The position numbers and the translations under genes were made by a program. Source: Bacilli bacterium (lineage in GTDB: Bacteria; Bacillota_I; Bacilli_A; RF39; UBA660). From it: a stretch of DNA of 23,020 bases. The notes under the pieces are model-generated. The model searched no databases and was not told the DNA's origin. It worked only from the letters and a program-made list of their open reading frames with translations. The stretch lies in assembly GCA_028684435.1 (NCBI GenBank), contig JAQUFX010000014.1:1-23020 (forward strand), in the 5' to 3' direction. Positions 15,958 through 23,005 of the stretch are shown here, in pieces. The first letter of the stretch is position 1; each line of letters begins with the position of its first letter.

Positions 15958-15987
15958 ATTCTATCATTAAAGAGTACAATAAAGCAA
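15958..15987 (-). promoter_or_regulatory. Promoter of the TasA-like cassette
   Basis: TTGCTT (15987-15982) and TAGAAT (15963-15958) on the minus strand with an 18-nt spacer, back to back with the rpsT promoter. Confidence 0.55.
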
Positions 15988-15995
15988 CATTTTAT

Positions 15996-16024
15996 TTGCT
16001 TTTCAATAATTTATTTGATACAAT
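15996..16024 (+). promoter_or_regulatory. Promoter of rpsT
   Basis: TTGCTT (15996-16001) and TACAAT (16019-16024) with a 17-nt spacer. A perfect inverted repeat ATACAAT-TTAT-ATTGTAT (16018-16035) covers the -10 box and the predicted start near 16031. Confidence 0.75.
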
Positions 16025-16056
16025 TTATATTGTATTTAAGGAAGGAGCGAGTTAAA

Positions 16057-16317
16057 GTGCCTAATATAAAGAGTGCAAATAAAAGTGTTAAAACTACTGC
16101 GATTATATCAAGTAAAAATAAAATTTACACTTCAAGAATTAAAAATTCTATTAAAAAAATTGAAACAGCTATTAAAAATAAAGATAAAGAAGCTGCAAAT
16201 GCAGAATTAAAAAATGCTATTCAAAATATTGATAAAGCCGCTAGCAAAGGAATAATTAAACAAAACACTTGCGATCGTCAAAAATCAAGATTGAATAAAA
16301 ATGTTAAAGAAATGTAA
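16057..16317 (+). CDS. rpsT: 30S ribosomal protein S20
   Basis: Ribosomal protein bS20, 86 aa, which binds 16S rRNA early in assembly of the small subunit. It starts with the family's PNIKSANKSVKTT and contains the diagnostic C-terminal block DKAASKGIIKQNTCDRQKSRL. The start is GTG 16057, immediately before the Pro codon of the family's usual M-P/A-N-I-K start and after a strong AAGGAAGGAG box. A much longer open frame from 15910 is an upstream in-frame extension through the promoter and is not real. It is monocistronic, with its own promoter and a terminator folded into its last codons. The N-terminal third (AIISSKNKIYTSRIKN) is more divergent and less Arg-rich than usual. Confidence 0.95.
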   Translation: MPNIKSANKSVKTTAIISSKNKIYTSRIKNSIKKIETAIKNKDKEAANAELKNAIQNIDKAASKGIIKQNTCDRQKSRLNKNVKEM

Positions 16318-16333
16318 TTGTTTCTTTTTTTTT
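16306..16333 (+). terminator. Intrinsic terminator of rpsT
   Basis: AAAGAAA (16306-16312), an 8-nt loop and TTTCTTT (16321-16327), continuing into a T run. The 5' arm is made of the last sense codons of rpsT. Confidence 0.7.
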
Positions 16334-16366
16334 ATTATTTTGATATTATTATTCTAGGTGATTCAT

Positions 16367-17269
16367 TTGAAAAAAATTTATTATTTAATATTATCTATAA
16401 TAATTACCTTATTAATAGCATATAATCTGGATTATTTAACTGATAAGATGGCTATCTTATTAAAACATCAACCAACTGTTATTATAAGTAATCCTAATGA
16501 GTATTATAAAAGTAATAATTATAAATTTGTTCAAGAAAGTATTGATTTTATTCCTTATAGTAAACAAGATATAAAAAATATTTTTTATTCTATTTTAAAT
16601 AATGGATATGATAAATTCACTTTTTACTGTCCTTCTCAATATCTTGATTGTACAAAAGATGTAAATATAATAAGTACTGATTCAACATTGCTTACCCATA
16701 TTAATAATTTTATAAGTCCTTTTAATAACTTTAGTAGTATTAAAGTTATTAATAACGAATCTGGCGAAATAAATGTTGAAGTAACCAAAGCTTACCATCA
16801 ATCAGAAATTGATGAAATAAATAAAAAAATAGATTATATTATACAAAATTATTTAACTAATAATATGGCACTTGAAGATAAAATTTTGTCAATACATGAT
16901 TATATAATTAATAATACCAAATATGATCAAGATAGAATAAATGGAATAAAAAATTATAAATCTAATATCGCATATGGACCATTAATAGAAAATTATGCTA
17001 TTTGTGGTGGATATGCTGATGCTATGGCTTTGTTTTTAAATAGATTAAATGTTCCTAATTTTAAAGTTGCTTCTGATACTCATGTATGGAATGCGATTTT
17101 TATTAATAACATGTGGCTACATTTAGATTTAACTTGGGATGATCCTGTAAGTCAATATTCTAATAATAATAATTTAATTCATAAGTTTTATTTAATAGAC
17201 ACCTTTATTTTACAAAATTATGATATTAAAGACCATGATTATGATGAAACTATTTACCAAGAACTTTAA
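16367..17269 (+). CDS. Membrane-anchored transglutaminase-like protein
   Basis: A 300-aa protein with an N-terminal signal anchor (about 4-20, IYYLILSIIITLLIAY). The C-terminal half is a transglutaminase/papain-like core: Cys213 in ENYAICGGYADAMALFLNRL, His239 in SDTHVWNAIFI and Asp254 in WLHLDLTWDDP form the expected Cys-His-Asp triad. Bacterial members act as cysteine proteases or cross-linkers of surface proteins or peptidoglycan. The middle (40-150) is unrecognised. A GTG at 16358 is part of the AGGTG Shine-Dalgarno. The TTG at 16367, 6 nt after it, is the better start. It follows rpsT by about 50 bp, mostly terminator. It overlaps the convergent permease gene by 20 nt. An exported enzyme in this envelope-rich stretch is plausible, with no known substrate. 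Confidence 0.85.
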   Translation: MKKIYYLILSIIITLLIAYNLDYLTDKMAILLKHQPTVIISNPNEYYKSNNYKFVQESIDFIPYSKQDIKNIFYSILNNGYDKFTFYCPSQYLDCTKDVNIISTDSTLLTHINNFISPFNNFSSIKVINNESGEINVEVTKAYHQSEIDEINKKIDYIIQNYLTNNMALEDKILSIHDYIINNTKYDQDRINGIKNYKSNIAYGPLIENYAICGGYADAMALFLNRLNVPNFKVASDTHVWNAIFINNMWLHLDLTWDDPVSQYSNNNNLIHKFYLIDTFILQNYDIKDHDYDETIYQEL

Positions 17270-18245
17270 AATTAATTACTTCAAACTCTTTATTATATAA
17301 ATAAAGAGTTTTTATTATAGTTATTATCGGAGTAGATAAAAGCATTCCAATTATACCAAAAAAATATCCAAAAATAATTAAACTAATAATAATAAATATA
17401 GGATTTATTTTAATAGATTTACTCATAACATAAGGATTAACAAATATACTTTCAATTAACTGAAGAGCTAATACTATAATTAAAACAACAATTCCTAAGT
17501 TAACACTTACATTAAAAGCAACTATAACTGAAGGAACACCTCCTATATATGGACCTATAAAAGGGATTATATTTGTAATCGATATAATAATTGCAAACAA
17601 AAAGGCATATGGTAGTTTAGCTATCCAAAAGCTTATAATACTCATCACAAATAATATTAAAGTCGTTATAAAGGTTCCTTTTACAAAGCTTCTTAAATTA
17701 ATACTTATTCTATTTATTAACTCGCTAGGTAATTTCGTACCCAAAAACTTACTAATTTCTTTATGTTTAATTAAAAAGAAATAACTAATAAATAAAGCAT
17801 AGAATATATTTAATAAAATATCTTTAATATTGATTGTATAGCGATTAAGAATTGAAATTACTTTTGTTCCAATGGCTTTAAAATCAACATTATCTATTAT
17901 GATAGGATTTAAATTTTCATATATATTAATAATTTGAGGAATTAAACTTTTTACTTCATTAATAATAATAGGAACTGCTAAATAGCTAATAATTGATAAA
18001 AATAATACTATCAAAAGATAAGTAAATGAAACAGCTATTTTATCATTAAAATACTTAATAAAAAAAAACATGAGTGGCTTTAATATCCATGCTAAAGCAT
18101 ATCCAAAAAATATAGGCGATATTAAAGTTATAATAGTATAACAAAAGCCTAGAATTTGAAATTTTTCAATTATAAAAATAATCAATAGGATATTGATTAA
18201 AACTAAAAATAAATCTAATAAGTTTATATTTTTTATATATCTCAT
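17250..18245 (-). CDS. AI-2E/PerM-family transporter (YtvI-like)
   Basis: A 331-aa integral membrane protein with about eight hydrophobic segments. The family signature IPFIGPYIGGVPSV is at 227-240, preceded by the amphipathic NLRSFVKGTF segment. C-terminal helices carry the usual ESIFVNPYVMSKSIKINP motif (about 264-282). Members include autoinducer-2 exporters and Na+/H+ or cell-envelope-linked permeases; the substrate is not deducible. ATG 18245 is the first in-frame start after a TAA. Its AAGGAA box is about 13 nt away, longer than usual. The 3' end overlaps the transglutaminase-like gene by 20 nt tail to tail, and its last codons host that gene's terminator hairpin. It lies downstream of the small membrane-peptide gene, separated by a terminator. 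Confidence 0.92.
   Translation of the reverse strand: MRYIKNINLLDLFLVLINILLIIFIIEKFQILGFCYTIITLISPIFFGYALAWILKPLMFFFIKYFNDKIAVSFTYLLIVLFLSIISYLAVPIIINEVKSLIPQIINIYENLNPIIIDNVDFKAIGTKVISILNRYTINIKDILLNIFYALFISYFFLIKHKEISKFLGTKLPSELINRISINLRSFVKGTFITTLILFVMSIISFWIAKLPYAFLFAIIISITNIIPFIGPYIGGVPSVIVAFNVSVNLGIVVLIIVLALQLIESIFVNPYVMSKSIKINPIFIIISLIIFGYFFGIIGMLLSTPIITIIKTLYLYNKEFEVINFKVLGK
17283..17313 (+). terminator. Hairpin terminator of the transglutaminase-like gene, inside the permease gene
   Basis: A perfect 11-bp inverted repeat, 17283-17293 against 17301-17311, has a 7-nt loop and a short T run. It begins 14 bp after the plus-strand stop codon and encodes permease C-terminal residues on the other strand. 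Confidence 0.6.
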
Positions 18246-18281
18246 ATAATATTATTGTTTCCTTATTATCTATGTTTATAC

Positions 18282-18309
18282 AAAAAAAAGCATTCTTTTA
18301 GAACACTCT
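18282..18309 (-). terminator. Intrinsic terminator after the 50-aa gene
   Basis: The minus strand has a GTGTTCT/AGAATGC stem (7 bp, two G-U pairs) with an A-rich loop and eight U. It begins three bases after the stop codon. Confidence 0.75.
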
Positions 18310-18461
18310 TATTTTATTGTATTTGCCATACTATCAATAGCATTATTTACATTTTTTTTAACTTTATATTTATTTTTAGATAAATTTTCCAATCTCATAT
18401 ATGCACCTGCTCCCATAGCAGCCCCTACTGCAAACATAAACATGTTATTTACTGTTTTCAT
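18309..18461 (-). CDS. Small single-pass membrane peptide (50 aa)
   Basis: A 50-aa open frame with a strong AAGGAG ribosome binding site 9 nt before ATG 18461 and a proper terminator directly after its stop. It has a short hydrophobic Gly/Ala-rich segment (about residues 8-22, MFAVGAAMGAGAYM) and a positively charged polar tail (KNKYKVKKNVNN). The layout resembles small YtxH/DUF3918-like membrane peptides of Bacilli, but the family is not certain. It lies 24 bp after the recD2 stop with no terminator between them, so it is probably co-transcribed with recD2. Confidence 0.65.
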   Translation of the reverse strand: MKTVNNMFMFAVGAAMGAGAYMRLENLSKNKYKVKKNVNNAIDSMANTIK

Positions 18462-18485
18462 ATGTTTCAACTCCTTAATTATATT

Positions 18486-20660
18486 TTAACCATTATTATT
18501 TATATTATTCAAAATTTTTTGTTTTAATTTTGTCTTTCTAATAACACTATAATTATTATATACAGCTTTCTCAAAAGCTTTAGGTTCTCCAATAAGAATT
18601 AAACTTTTTTTAGCTCTTGATATACCTGTATAAATTAGTTTATTATAAAGCATTCGAGAATAAGCCATTGTAATTGGCATAATAATATGATCAAATTCGC
18701 TGCCTTGACTTTTATGGATACTAATTGCATAAGCATGTATTATTGTATTAAGCTTTTCTCTTTTATAAGGTACTATATTACCATCATAGTCAACTGTTAA
18801 TATATCATCTTTATTATAAGGATTAATATCTATTATATAACCTATATCTCCATTAGAAATATTAAAATCAATATCATTTATTAAGTTTAATACTTTATCT
18901 CCATTTCTAAATATTATATTGCCAAATTTAAATTCTAGTTTCTTCTTACTTTTAGGATTAAATATATTTTGAAGCATAAGATTTAAATTATCAATCCCGT
19001 TTTCACCTTTATACATAGGAGCAAGAACTTGAATTTTATTTTCATTAATATTTTTTTCTTTACATTTAACAAGAACAGCTTTCATAATATCTTTAATTTT
19101 ATAACTAGGAACAACAATAAAATTATAATCATCTTTTTTATAGAGAATATTTTCATTAATATTTACTTCTTTAATATCTTTAGCTAAAATAGGAATAAAA
19201 GAATTTTCACTTTGACGATAAATATTTTTTAAACTAGTGTGAATTATTAAATCAGTATTTATCATATCATTTAAAATTAAACCAGGCCTTACACTAGGAA
19301 GTTGATATTCATCTCCAACAAATACTATTTGGGTATGTAATTTATTACCTTTAAATAATGAAGCTAATAAATGATTATCAATCATTGATACTTCATCAAT
19401 AATTATTAATTTATAATGTTGCTTATTAAATTCATTTATCTTAAATACATTTCTTTCTTTATCCCACTTTAAAAAACGATGAATAGTACTTGCTTGATAA
19501 CCAGTTGTTTCAGTTATTTTTTTAGCTGCTCTACCAGTTGGTGCTAATAATAAAACTTTATTATCAAGACAAGATATATTATATATTTTTTTATATACTT
19601 CTATTATGCCTTTAATTATTGTTGTTTTACCAGTACCTGGACTACCAGTTATAATTGATATGCTATTTTCTAAAGCCCTCTTTATAGAAATGGATTGTTC
19701 TTCACTATAAATAATTTTAAATTTCTTTTCTATTTCTTTTAAATATTTATCAAATTTTATTATAATTTTAGGTTTCTCTTTTATTAATTTATAAATGCAA
19801 TCACCATTATATACTTCATCTAAATAATCATTAGTTAAATAATAATCCTCATTTTCGATTATTATTTCTTTTTTTAGAACTAATTGTTCTAAATTTTCAT
19901 TTATATTATTTGTAATATTATATACTTGCTCTAAATAAATAATTATTTCAATTTTATCTAAATATATATCACCATTTTTAAAAGTTAACTCTTTCATAGT
20001 ATGAATTATAAGAGCATTTATTCTTTTTTCGGCTTCTTTATTATTAAATTGCAAAAAAATACTATCTAATTTTTTAAATTCTATATCTTCACTTAAATCA
20101 TAAATATTATTTTCTATAATATCTTTAATATTACTTCCATATAAATTAATTAACTTCATAGTATCATTCAAAGAAAAACCTATTTTCTTTAAATAAGTAA
20201 TATCATCATCAGCTTTATAATATTTAATTATCGAATCATATATTTTACTAGCTTTTTTTTCTGTCATTCCTGAAACTAATAATAAATTATCTTTATTTTC
20301 TTTTATTTTATTTAAAGAATCATTTCCATATAAATTATATATTTTTTCAGCGGTTTTAATACCACAACCTTTAATAAAAGAACTAGCCAGTAACTCTATA
20401 ATACTTTCTTTTTCATCTGGTTTAGGTTTTTCAAATTCATGAACTTCAAACTGAAACCCATATCTAATATGGTCAATAAATATACCTTTCAATAAATATG
20501 TTTCATCAGCTTTAAAATTAGGTAGATAACCAGTAATAGTTATTGTTTTATTTTTTTCAATATCTTGAGAATCAGTTTCATAAACTCGAAAAAGACCAAC
20601 TAAATAACCGGCATCAGACTCAAAAATAGTTTTTTTATATTTTCCTTTAATTAAATTCAT
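18486..20660 (-). CDS. recD2: RecD2-type DNA helicase
   Basis: SF1B 5'-3' helicase of the RecD2/YrrC family, acting in DNA repair and replication-fork maintenance without RecBC. The 724-aa protein has the RecD2-specific N-terminal extension: an OB-like start (about 1-78) and helix-hairpin-helix-type repeats (about 88-200). These are followed by Walker A GSPGTGKTT at 339-347, Walker B IIIDEVSMID at 419-428, motif III FVGDEYQLPSV at 447-457 and the C-terminal UvrD-like motifs AYAISIHKSQGSEFD and YTGISRAKKSL. An in-frame TTG at 20696 would add 12 hydrophobic residues but coincides with the -35 box and has no Shine-Dalgarno. ATG 20660 starts the family-like MNLIKGKYKKTIFES. No Shine-Dalgarno precedes this ATG either, and the predicted transcription start falls on it, suggesting a leaderless message. 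Confidence 0.95.
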   Translation of the reverse strand: MNLIKGKYKKTIFESDAGYLVGLFRVYETDSQDIEKNKTITITGYLPNFKADETYLLKGIFIDHIRYGFQFEVHEFEKPKPDEKESIIELLASSFIKGCGIKTAEKIYNLYGNDSLNKIKENKDNLLLVSGMTEKKASKIYDSIIKYYKADDDITYLKKIGFSLNDTMKLINLYGSNIKDIIENNIYDLSEDIEFKKLDSIFLQFNNKEAEKRINALIIHTMKELTFKNGDIYLDKIEIIIYLEQVYNITNNINENLEQLVLKKEIIIENEDYYLTNDYLDEVYNGDCIYKLIKEKPKIIIKFDKYLKEIEKKFKIIYSEEQSISIKRALENSISIITGSPGTGKTTIIKGIIEVYKKIYNISCLDNKVLLLAPTGRAAKKITETTGYQASTIHRFLKWDKERNVFKINEFNKQHYKLIIIDEVSMIDNHLLASLFKGNKLHTQIVFVGDEYQLPSVRPGLILNDMINTDLIIHTSLKNIYRQSENSFIPILAKDIKEVNINENILYKKDDYNFIVVPSYKIKDIMKAVLVKCKEKNINENKIQVLAPMYKGENGIDNLNLMLQNIFNPKSKKKLEFKFGNIIFRNGDKVLNLINDIDFNISNGDIGYIIDINPYNKDDILTVDYDGNIVPYKREKLNTIIHAYAISIHKSQGSEFDHIIMPITMAYSRMLYNKLIYTGISRAKKSLILIGEPKAFEKAVYNNYSVIRKTKLKQKILNNINNNG

Positions 20661-20666
20661 AATAAT

Positions 20667-20696
20667 ATAATAGCATATATATAAAATAATAACCAA
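20667..20696 (-). promoter_or_regulatory. Promoter of recD2, predicted leaderless start
   Basis: TTGGTT (20696-20691) and TATTAT (20672-20667) on the minus strand with an 18-nt spacer. Six bases then separate the -10 box from the ATG, so the predicted +1 is the A of the start codon. The -35 box immediately follows the terminator of the LysM gene. Confidence 0.5.
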
Positions 20697-20719
20697 AATA
20701 AAAAGATGATATAGTCATC
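20696..20719 (-). terminator. Intrinsic terminator after the LysM lipoprotein gene
   Basis: The minus strand has a GATGA-CTATA-TCATC hairpin (20719-20705) followed by a U-rich run interrupted by one A. The stem is short, so strength is moderate. Confidence 0.6.
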
Positions 20720-20721
20720 AT

Positions 20722-21558
20722 TTATTTACTTTTAATATTGGATTCATTTAATTTTGTATAATTGTTATAATCTTCTATTGCTATTTTTAGATTAAAAACT
20801 GTTCCAGTTGTATTTTCAACTATAGCAATACCTTTATCATAGTTTTCATCAATTTCATATATTTTATCTTTTAGTTGTTCAGGGGAAAATTGATCTTTAT
20901 AAGTTTTCATTTGAGCTAAACTTTCTCGTTTAATATGTGTTTGAGCTATTAACAATGCTACTTGATTTTTATTAGTATCAAATTGTAGGTTTTCTGGATG
21001 AATCTCACTTTCTGGGATAATAAATGATTTAGTTAAAAAATAATCTGTAGCATCCCACTCTATATTTTTTATTTCATCATTAAATGCATTTGTATTATTC
21101 GGAACTTCTAATTTTAATATTGTCCCTTCAACTAAAGGTCCTTCTATTTCTATATTATTTAAAATACATATTTTATTTATTTCTTTTTGAATATCTTTAG
21201 AATATGACCCCGCTATATTCCATAAATTATCACCAGGTTTAACAGTATAATCGATTGTAATTAAATAACTTTTTTCTTCTTGCTCAATAATACTAGCATT
21301 TGGATTTATTTGACATCCGGTTAAAGATGTCATTGTTATAGTACCAACTATTAAAGCTGTTCCAACCTTTTTTAATAATTCTTTATTATAAATTGTAGTA
21401 TTAATTCTTTCTTTTATATTTTTCCATGAAGAAATAATTGAAGTTTTAACGCCCTTTTGTGCTGCTTTTTTAATATTATTCGTATAAGTAGTTACTTTCC
21501 CTTTAATAGGATCATTTCCAAATTCACCACTTACTTTAAATTCTTCTATCATTTTCAT
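20722..21558 (-). CDS. LysM-domain putative lipoprotein with long N-terminal tail
   Basis: A 278-aa protein with four parts. Residues 1-64 are a polar, basic cytoplasmic-type tail. About 65-80 are a hydrophobic segment ending in a textbook lipobox, LTGC, with Cys82. About 103-152 form a LysM domain (YTVKPGDNLWNIAGSYS to GTILKLEVP), which binds GlcNAc-containing cell-wall glycan. An acidic C-terminal helical region (about 160-278) is unrecognised. ATG 21558 has AGGTGGG 7-8 nt upstream. No ATG lies between the start and the hydrophobic segment, so the unusually long tail before the lipobox seems real. Whether Cys82 is lipidated is uncertain. It has its own promoter and terminator. Confidence 0.85.
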   Translation of the reverse strand: MKMIEEFKVSGEFGNDPIKGKVTTYTNNIKKAAQKGVKTSIISSWKNIKERINTTIYNKELLKKVGTALIVGTITMTSLTGCQINPNASIIEQEEKSYLITIDYTVKPGDNLWNIAGSYSKDIQKEINKICILNNIEIEGPLVEGTILKLEVPNNTNAFNDEIKNIEWDATDYFLTKSFIIPESEIHPENLQFDTNKNQVALLIAQTHIKRESLAQMKTYKDQFSPEQLKDKIYEIDENYDKGIAIVENTTGTVFNLKIAIEDYNNYTKLNESNIKSK

Positions 21559-21578
21559 ATACTATCCCACCTATAATT

Positions 21579-21607
21579 ATTATATATTATCTTTATATTA
21601 TTAACAA
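21579..21607 (-). promoter_or_regulatory. Promoter of the LysM lipoprotein gene
   Basis: TTGTTA (21607-21602) and TATAAT (21584-21579) with a 17-nt spacer on the minus strand, just after the mtaB stop. The predicted start falls at the Shine-Dalgarno, giving an untranslated leader of only about 14 nt. Confidence 0.7.
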
Positions 21608-21612
21608 TTTCT

Positions 21613-22884
21613 TTATAGTATTTTGACATTATTTTTGTCAAGTAAAGTAATATTCCCAATATATTCTTGATTTTGTTTTAATTTTTTATTTATAATTACT
21701 TTTATATAATTACTAGTATGCCCAACACTATAATTTTCATTTACTTCTTCAATTAACACCTTTACCTTTTGGCCTATAAATTTTAAATAATAATCATGTT
21801 CAAGTTCTAATGATAAATTTATTAATTCTTTTGACCTATTTTTCTTATCAATACTTGATACAATATCTTTCATTTTAGCAGCTGCAGTACCATTTCGTTT
21901 AGAATAAGGAAATACATGAATTTTACCAAATTTTATTTCTTTTATATTATTGATAGTTTCTTTAAAGTTTTCTTCTGTTTCAGTAGGAAAACCAACAATA
22001 ACATCGGTAGTAATATTAATATTAGGTCTTATTTTTCTTATTTTATTAATTATTTCTTTATATTCTTGAATATTATACTTTCGATTCATCATTTTAAGAA
22101 CTGAATCTTCCCCACTTTGAAGAGGTATATGTAAATGATTACATATTTTATTATTTATTTTTAATTCTTTTAAGAATTCATCATTTATTTCCGTTATTTC
22201 TATACTACTTATTCTTATTCTTTTTAATTCTTTTAAAGAACTAATTTTTTTTATTAATGTTGTTAAATTATAGTCAGTACCAGTTCCATAACTTCCCGTA
22301 TGAATACCTGTTAATACTATTTCTTTATATCCTTTATTAACTAATGTTTTTATTTCTTCATAAGCTACATTTATATCTTTATTACGTATTCTACCTCTCA
22401 TATAAGGAATAACACAATAGGAACAATAATTATTACAACCATCTTGAATTTTAACAAATCCTCTAGTTCTATCTTCAAAATTACTAATAACCATATCTTC
22501 AAATAACGAATTATTTAAATCATAAAATTTAACAATTGGCTTTTTGGTTTCATAATAATCATTTATTAGATCTATAATTTTAGATTTATCTTTATTTCCA
22601 ATTAAAATATCTACTCCTAACGATAGAATATTTTCTTTATGATTTTCAGCAAAACAGCCACAAACTACTATTATACTTTTAGGATTAATCTTTTTAGCTC
22701 TTCTAATCATTTTTCGACTTTTAGAATCACTTTGATTTGTTACTGAACAGGTATTAATTATTATTATATCTGGGTTATTATTTAAATCTATAATTTTAAA
22801 ATTATTGTTTATAAATTGTTCTTTTATAACTTCACTTTCATATAAATTTACTTTACAACCTAATGTTAAAACACATACTTTCAT
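21613..22884 (-). CDS. mtaB: tRNA (N6-threonylcarbamoyladenosine(37)-C2)-methylthiotransferase MtaB
   Basis: A radical-SAM methylthiotransferase that converts t6A37 to ms2t6A37 in ANN-decoding tRNAs, improving codon reading. The 423-aa protein has the UPF0004 domain (LGCKVN with Cys10, NTCSVT with Cys46, and Cys75/Cys77 in VVCGCF) binding the second Fe-S cluster. The radical-SAM CNNYCSYC motif is at Cys150, 154 and 157, followed by the IPYMRGR segment, a HLHIPLQSGED motif and a C-terminal TRAM domain (about 360-423). The LGCKVNLYE start separates MtaB from MiaB/RimO. An in-frame extension to 22926 would run through the leader terminator. ATG 22884 with AAGGAG at 4 nt and the family-like MKVCVLTLGCKVN is the true start. 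Expression is probably limited by the leader terminator. Confidence 0.95.
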   Translation of the reverse strand: MKVCVLTLGCKVNLYESEVIKEQFINNNFKIIDLNNNPDIIIINTCSVTNQSDSKSRKMIRRAKKINPKSIIVVCGCFAENHKENILSLGVDILIGNKDKSKIIDLINDYYETKKPIVKFYDLNNSLFEDMVISNFEDRTRGFVKIQDGCNNYCSYCVIPYMRGRIRNKDINVAYEEIKTLVNKGYKEIVLTGIHTGSYGTGTDYNLTTLIKKISSLKELKRIRISSIEITEINDEFLKELKINNKICNHLHIPLQSGEDSVLKMMNRKYNIQEYKEIINKIRKIRPNINITTDVIVGFPTETEENFKETINNIKEIKFGKIHVFPYSKRNGTAAAKMKDIVSSIDKKNRSKELINLSLELEHDYYLKFIGQKVKVLIEEVNENYSVGHTSNYIKVIINKKLKQNQEYIGNITLLDKNNVKIL

Positions 22885-22894
22885 AATTCTCCTT

Positions 22895-22936
22895 AAAAAA
22901 AATGAGAGAAACATAAAATTAATCACGTTTCTCTCA
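22895..22936 (-). terminator. Intrinsic terminator inside the mtaB leader (candidate attenuator)
   Basis: The minus strand has a perfect 10-bp stem TGAGAGAAAC/GTTTCTCTCA (22936-22927 and 22912-22903) with a 14-nt loop and eight U (22902-22895). The U run directly abuts the AAGGAG ribosome binding site of mtaB. Confidence 0.85.
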
Positions 22937-22937
22937 G

Positions 22938-22971
22938 TAGTTAAGATATTAAATAAATAATTTCTTAACTA
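22938..22971 (-). promoter_or_regulatory. 5'-terminal hairpin of the mtaB leader
   Basis: A perfect 9-bp inverted repeat TAGTTAAGA/TCTTAACTA (22971-22963 and 22946-22938) with a 16-nt loop begins at the predicted transcription start and ends one base before the terminator stem. Confidence 0.55.
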
Positions 22972-22976
22972 AATAA

Positions 22977-23005
22977 ATTTTACTATAGTTAAAATTAAAT
23001 GTCAA
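22977..23005 (-). promoter_or_regulatory. Promoter of the mtaB leader
   Basis: Consensus TTGACA (23005-23000) and TAAAAT (22982-22977) with a 17-nt spacer on the minus strand, giving a start near 22970 and a leader of about 86 nt. Confidence 0.8.

Noticed and set aside
15910..16056. Upstream in-frame extension of rpsT to 15910
   Set aside because: It runs through the rpsT promoter and the divergent cassette promoter. The GTG at 16057 with a strong Shine-Dalgarno gives the exact S20 length.
21916..22104. Plus-strand open frame inside mtaB
   Set aside because: It is antisense to conserved MtaB sequence, with no ribosome binding site.
590..22884. Mycoplasma-type code (TGA = Trp)
   Set aside because: Full-length conserved proteins read with TGG for every Trp and no in-frame TGA interrupts them.
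22885..22926. N-terminal extension of MtaB (14 residues)
   Set aside because: The extra codons are the leader terminator and Shine-Dalgarno; ATG 22884 matches the family start.
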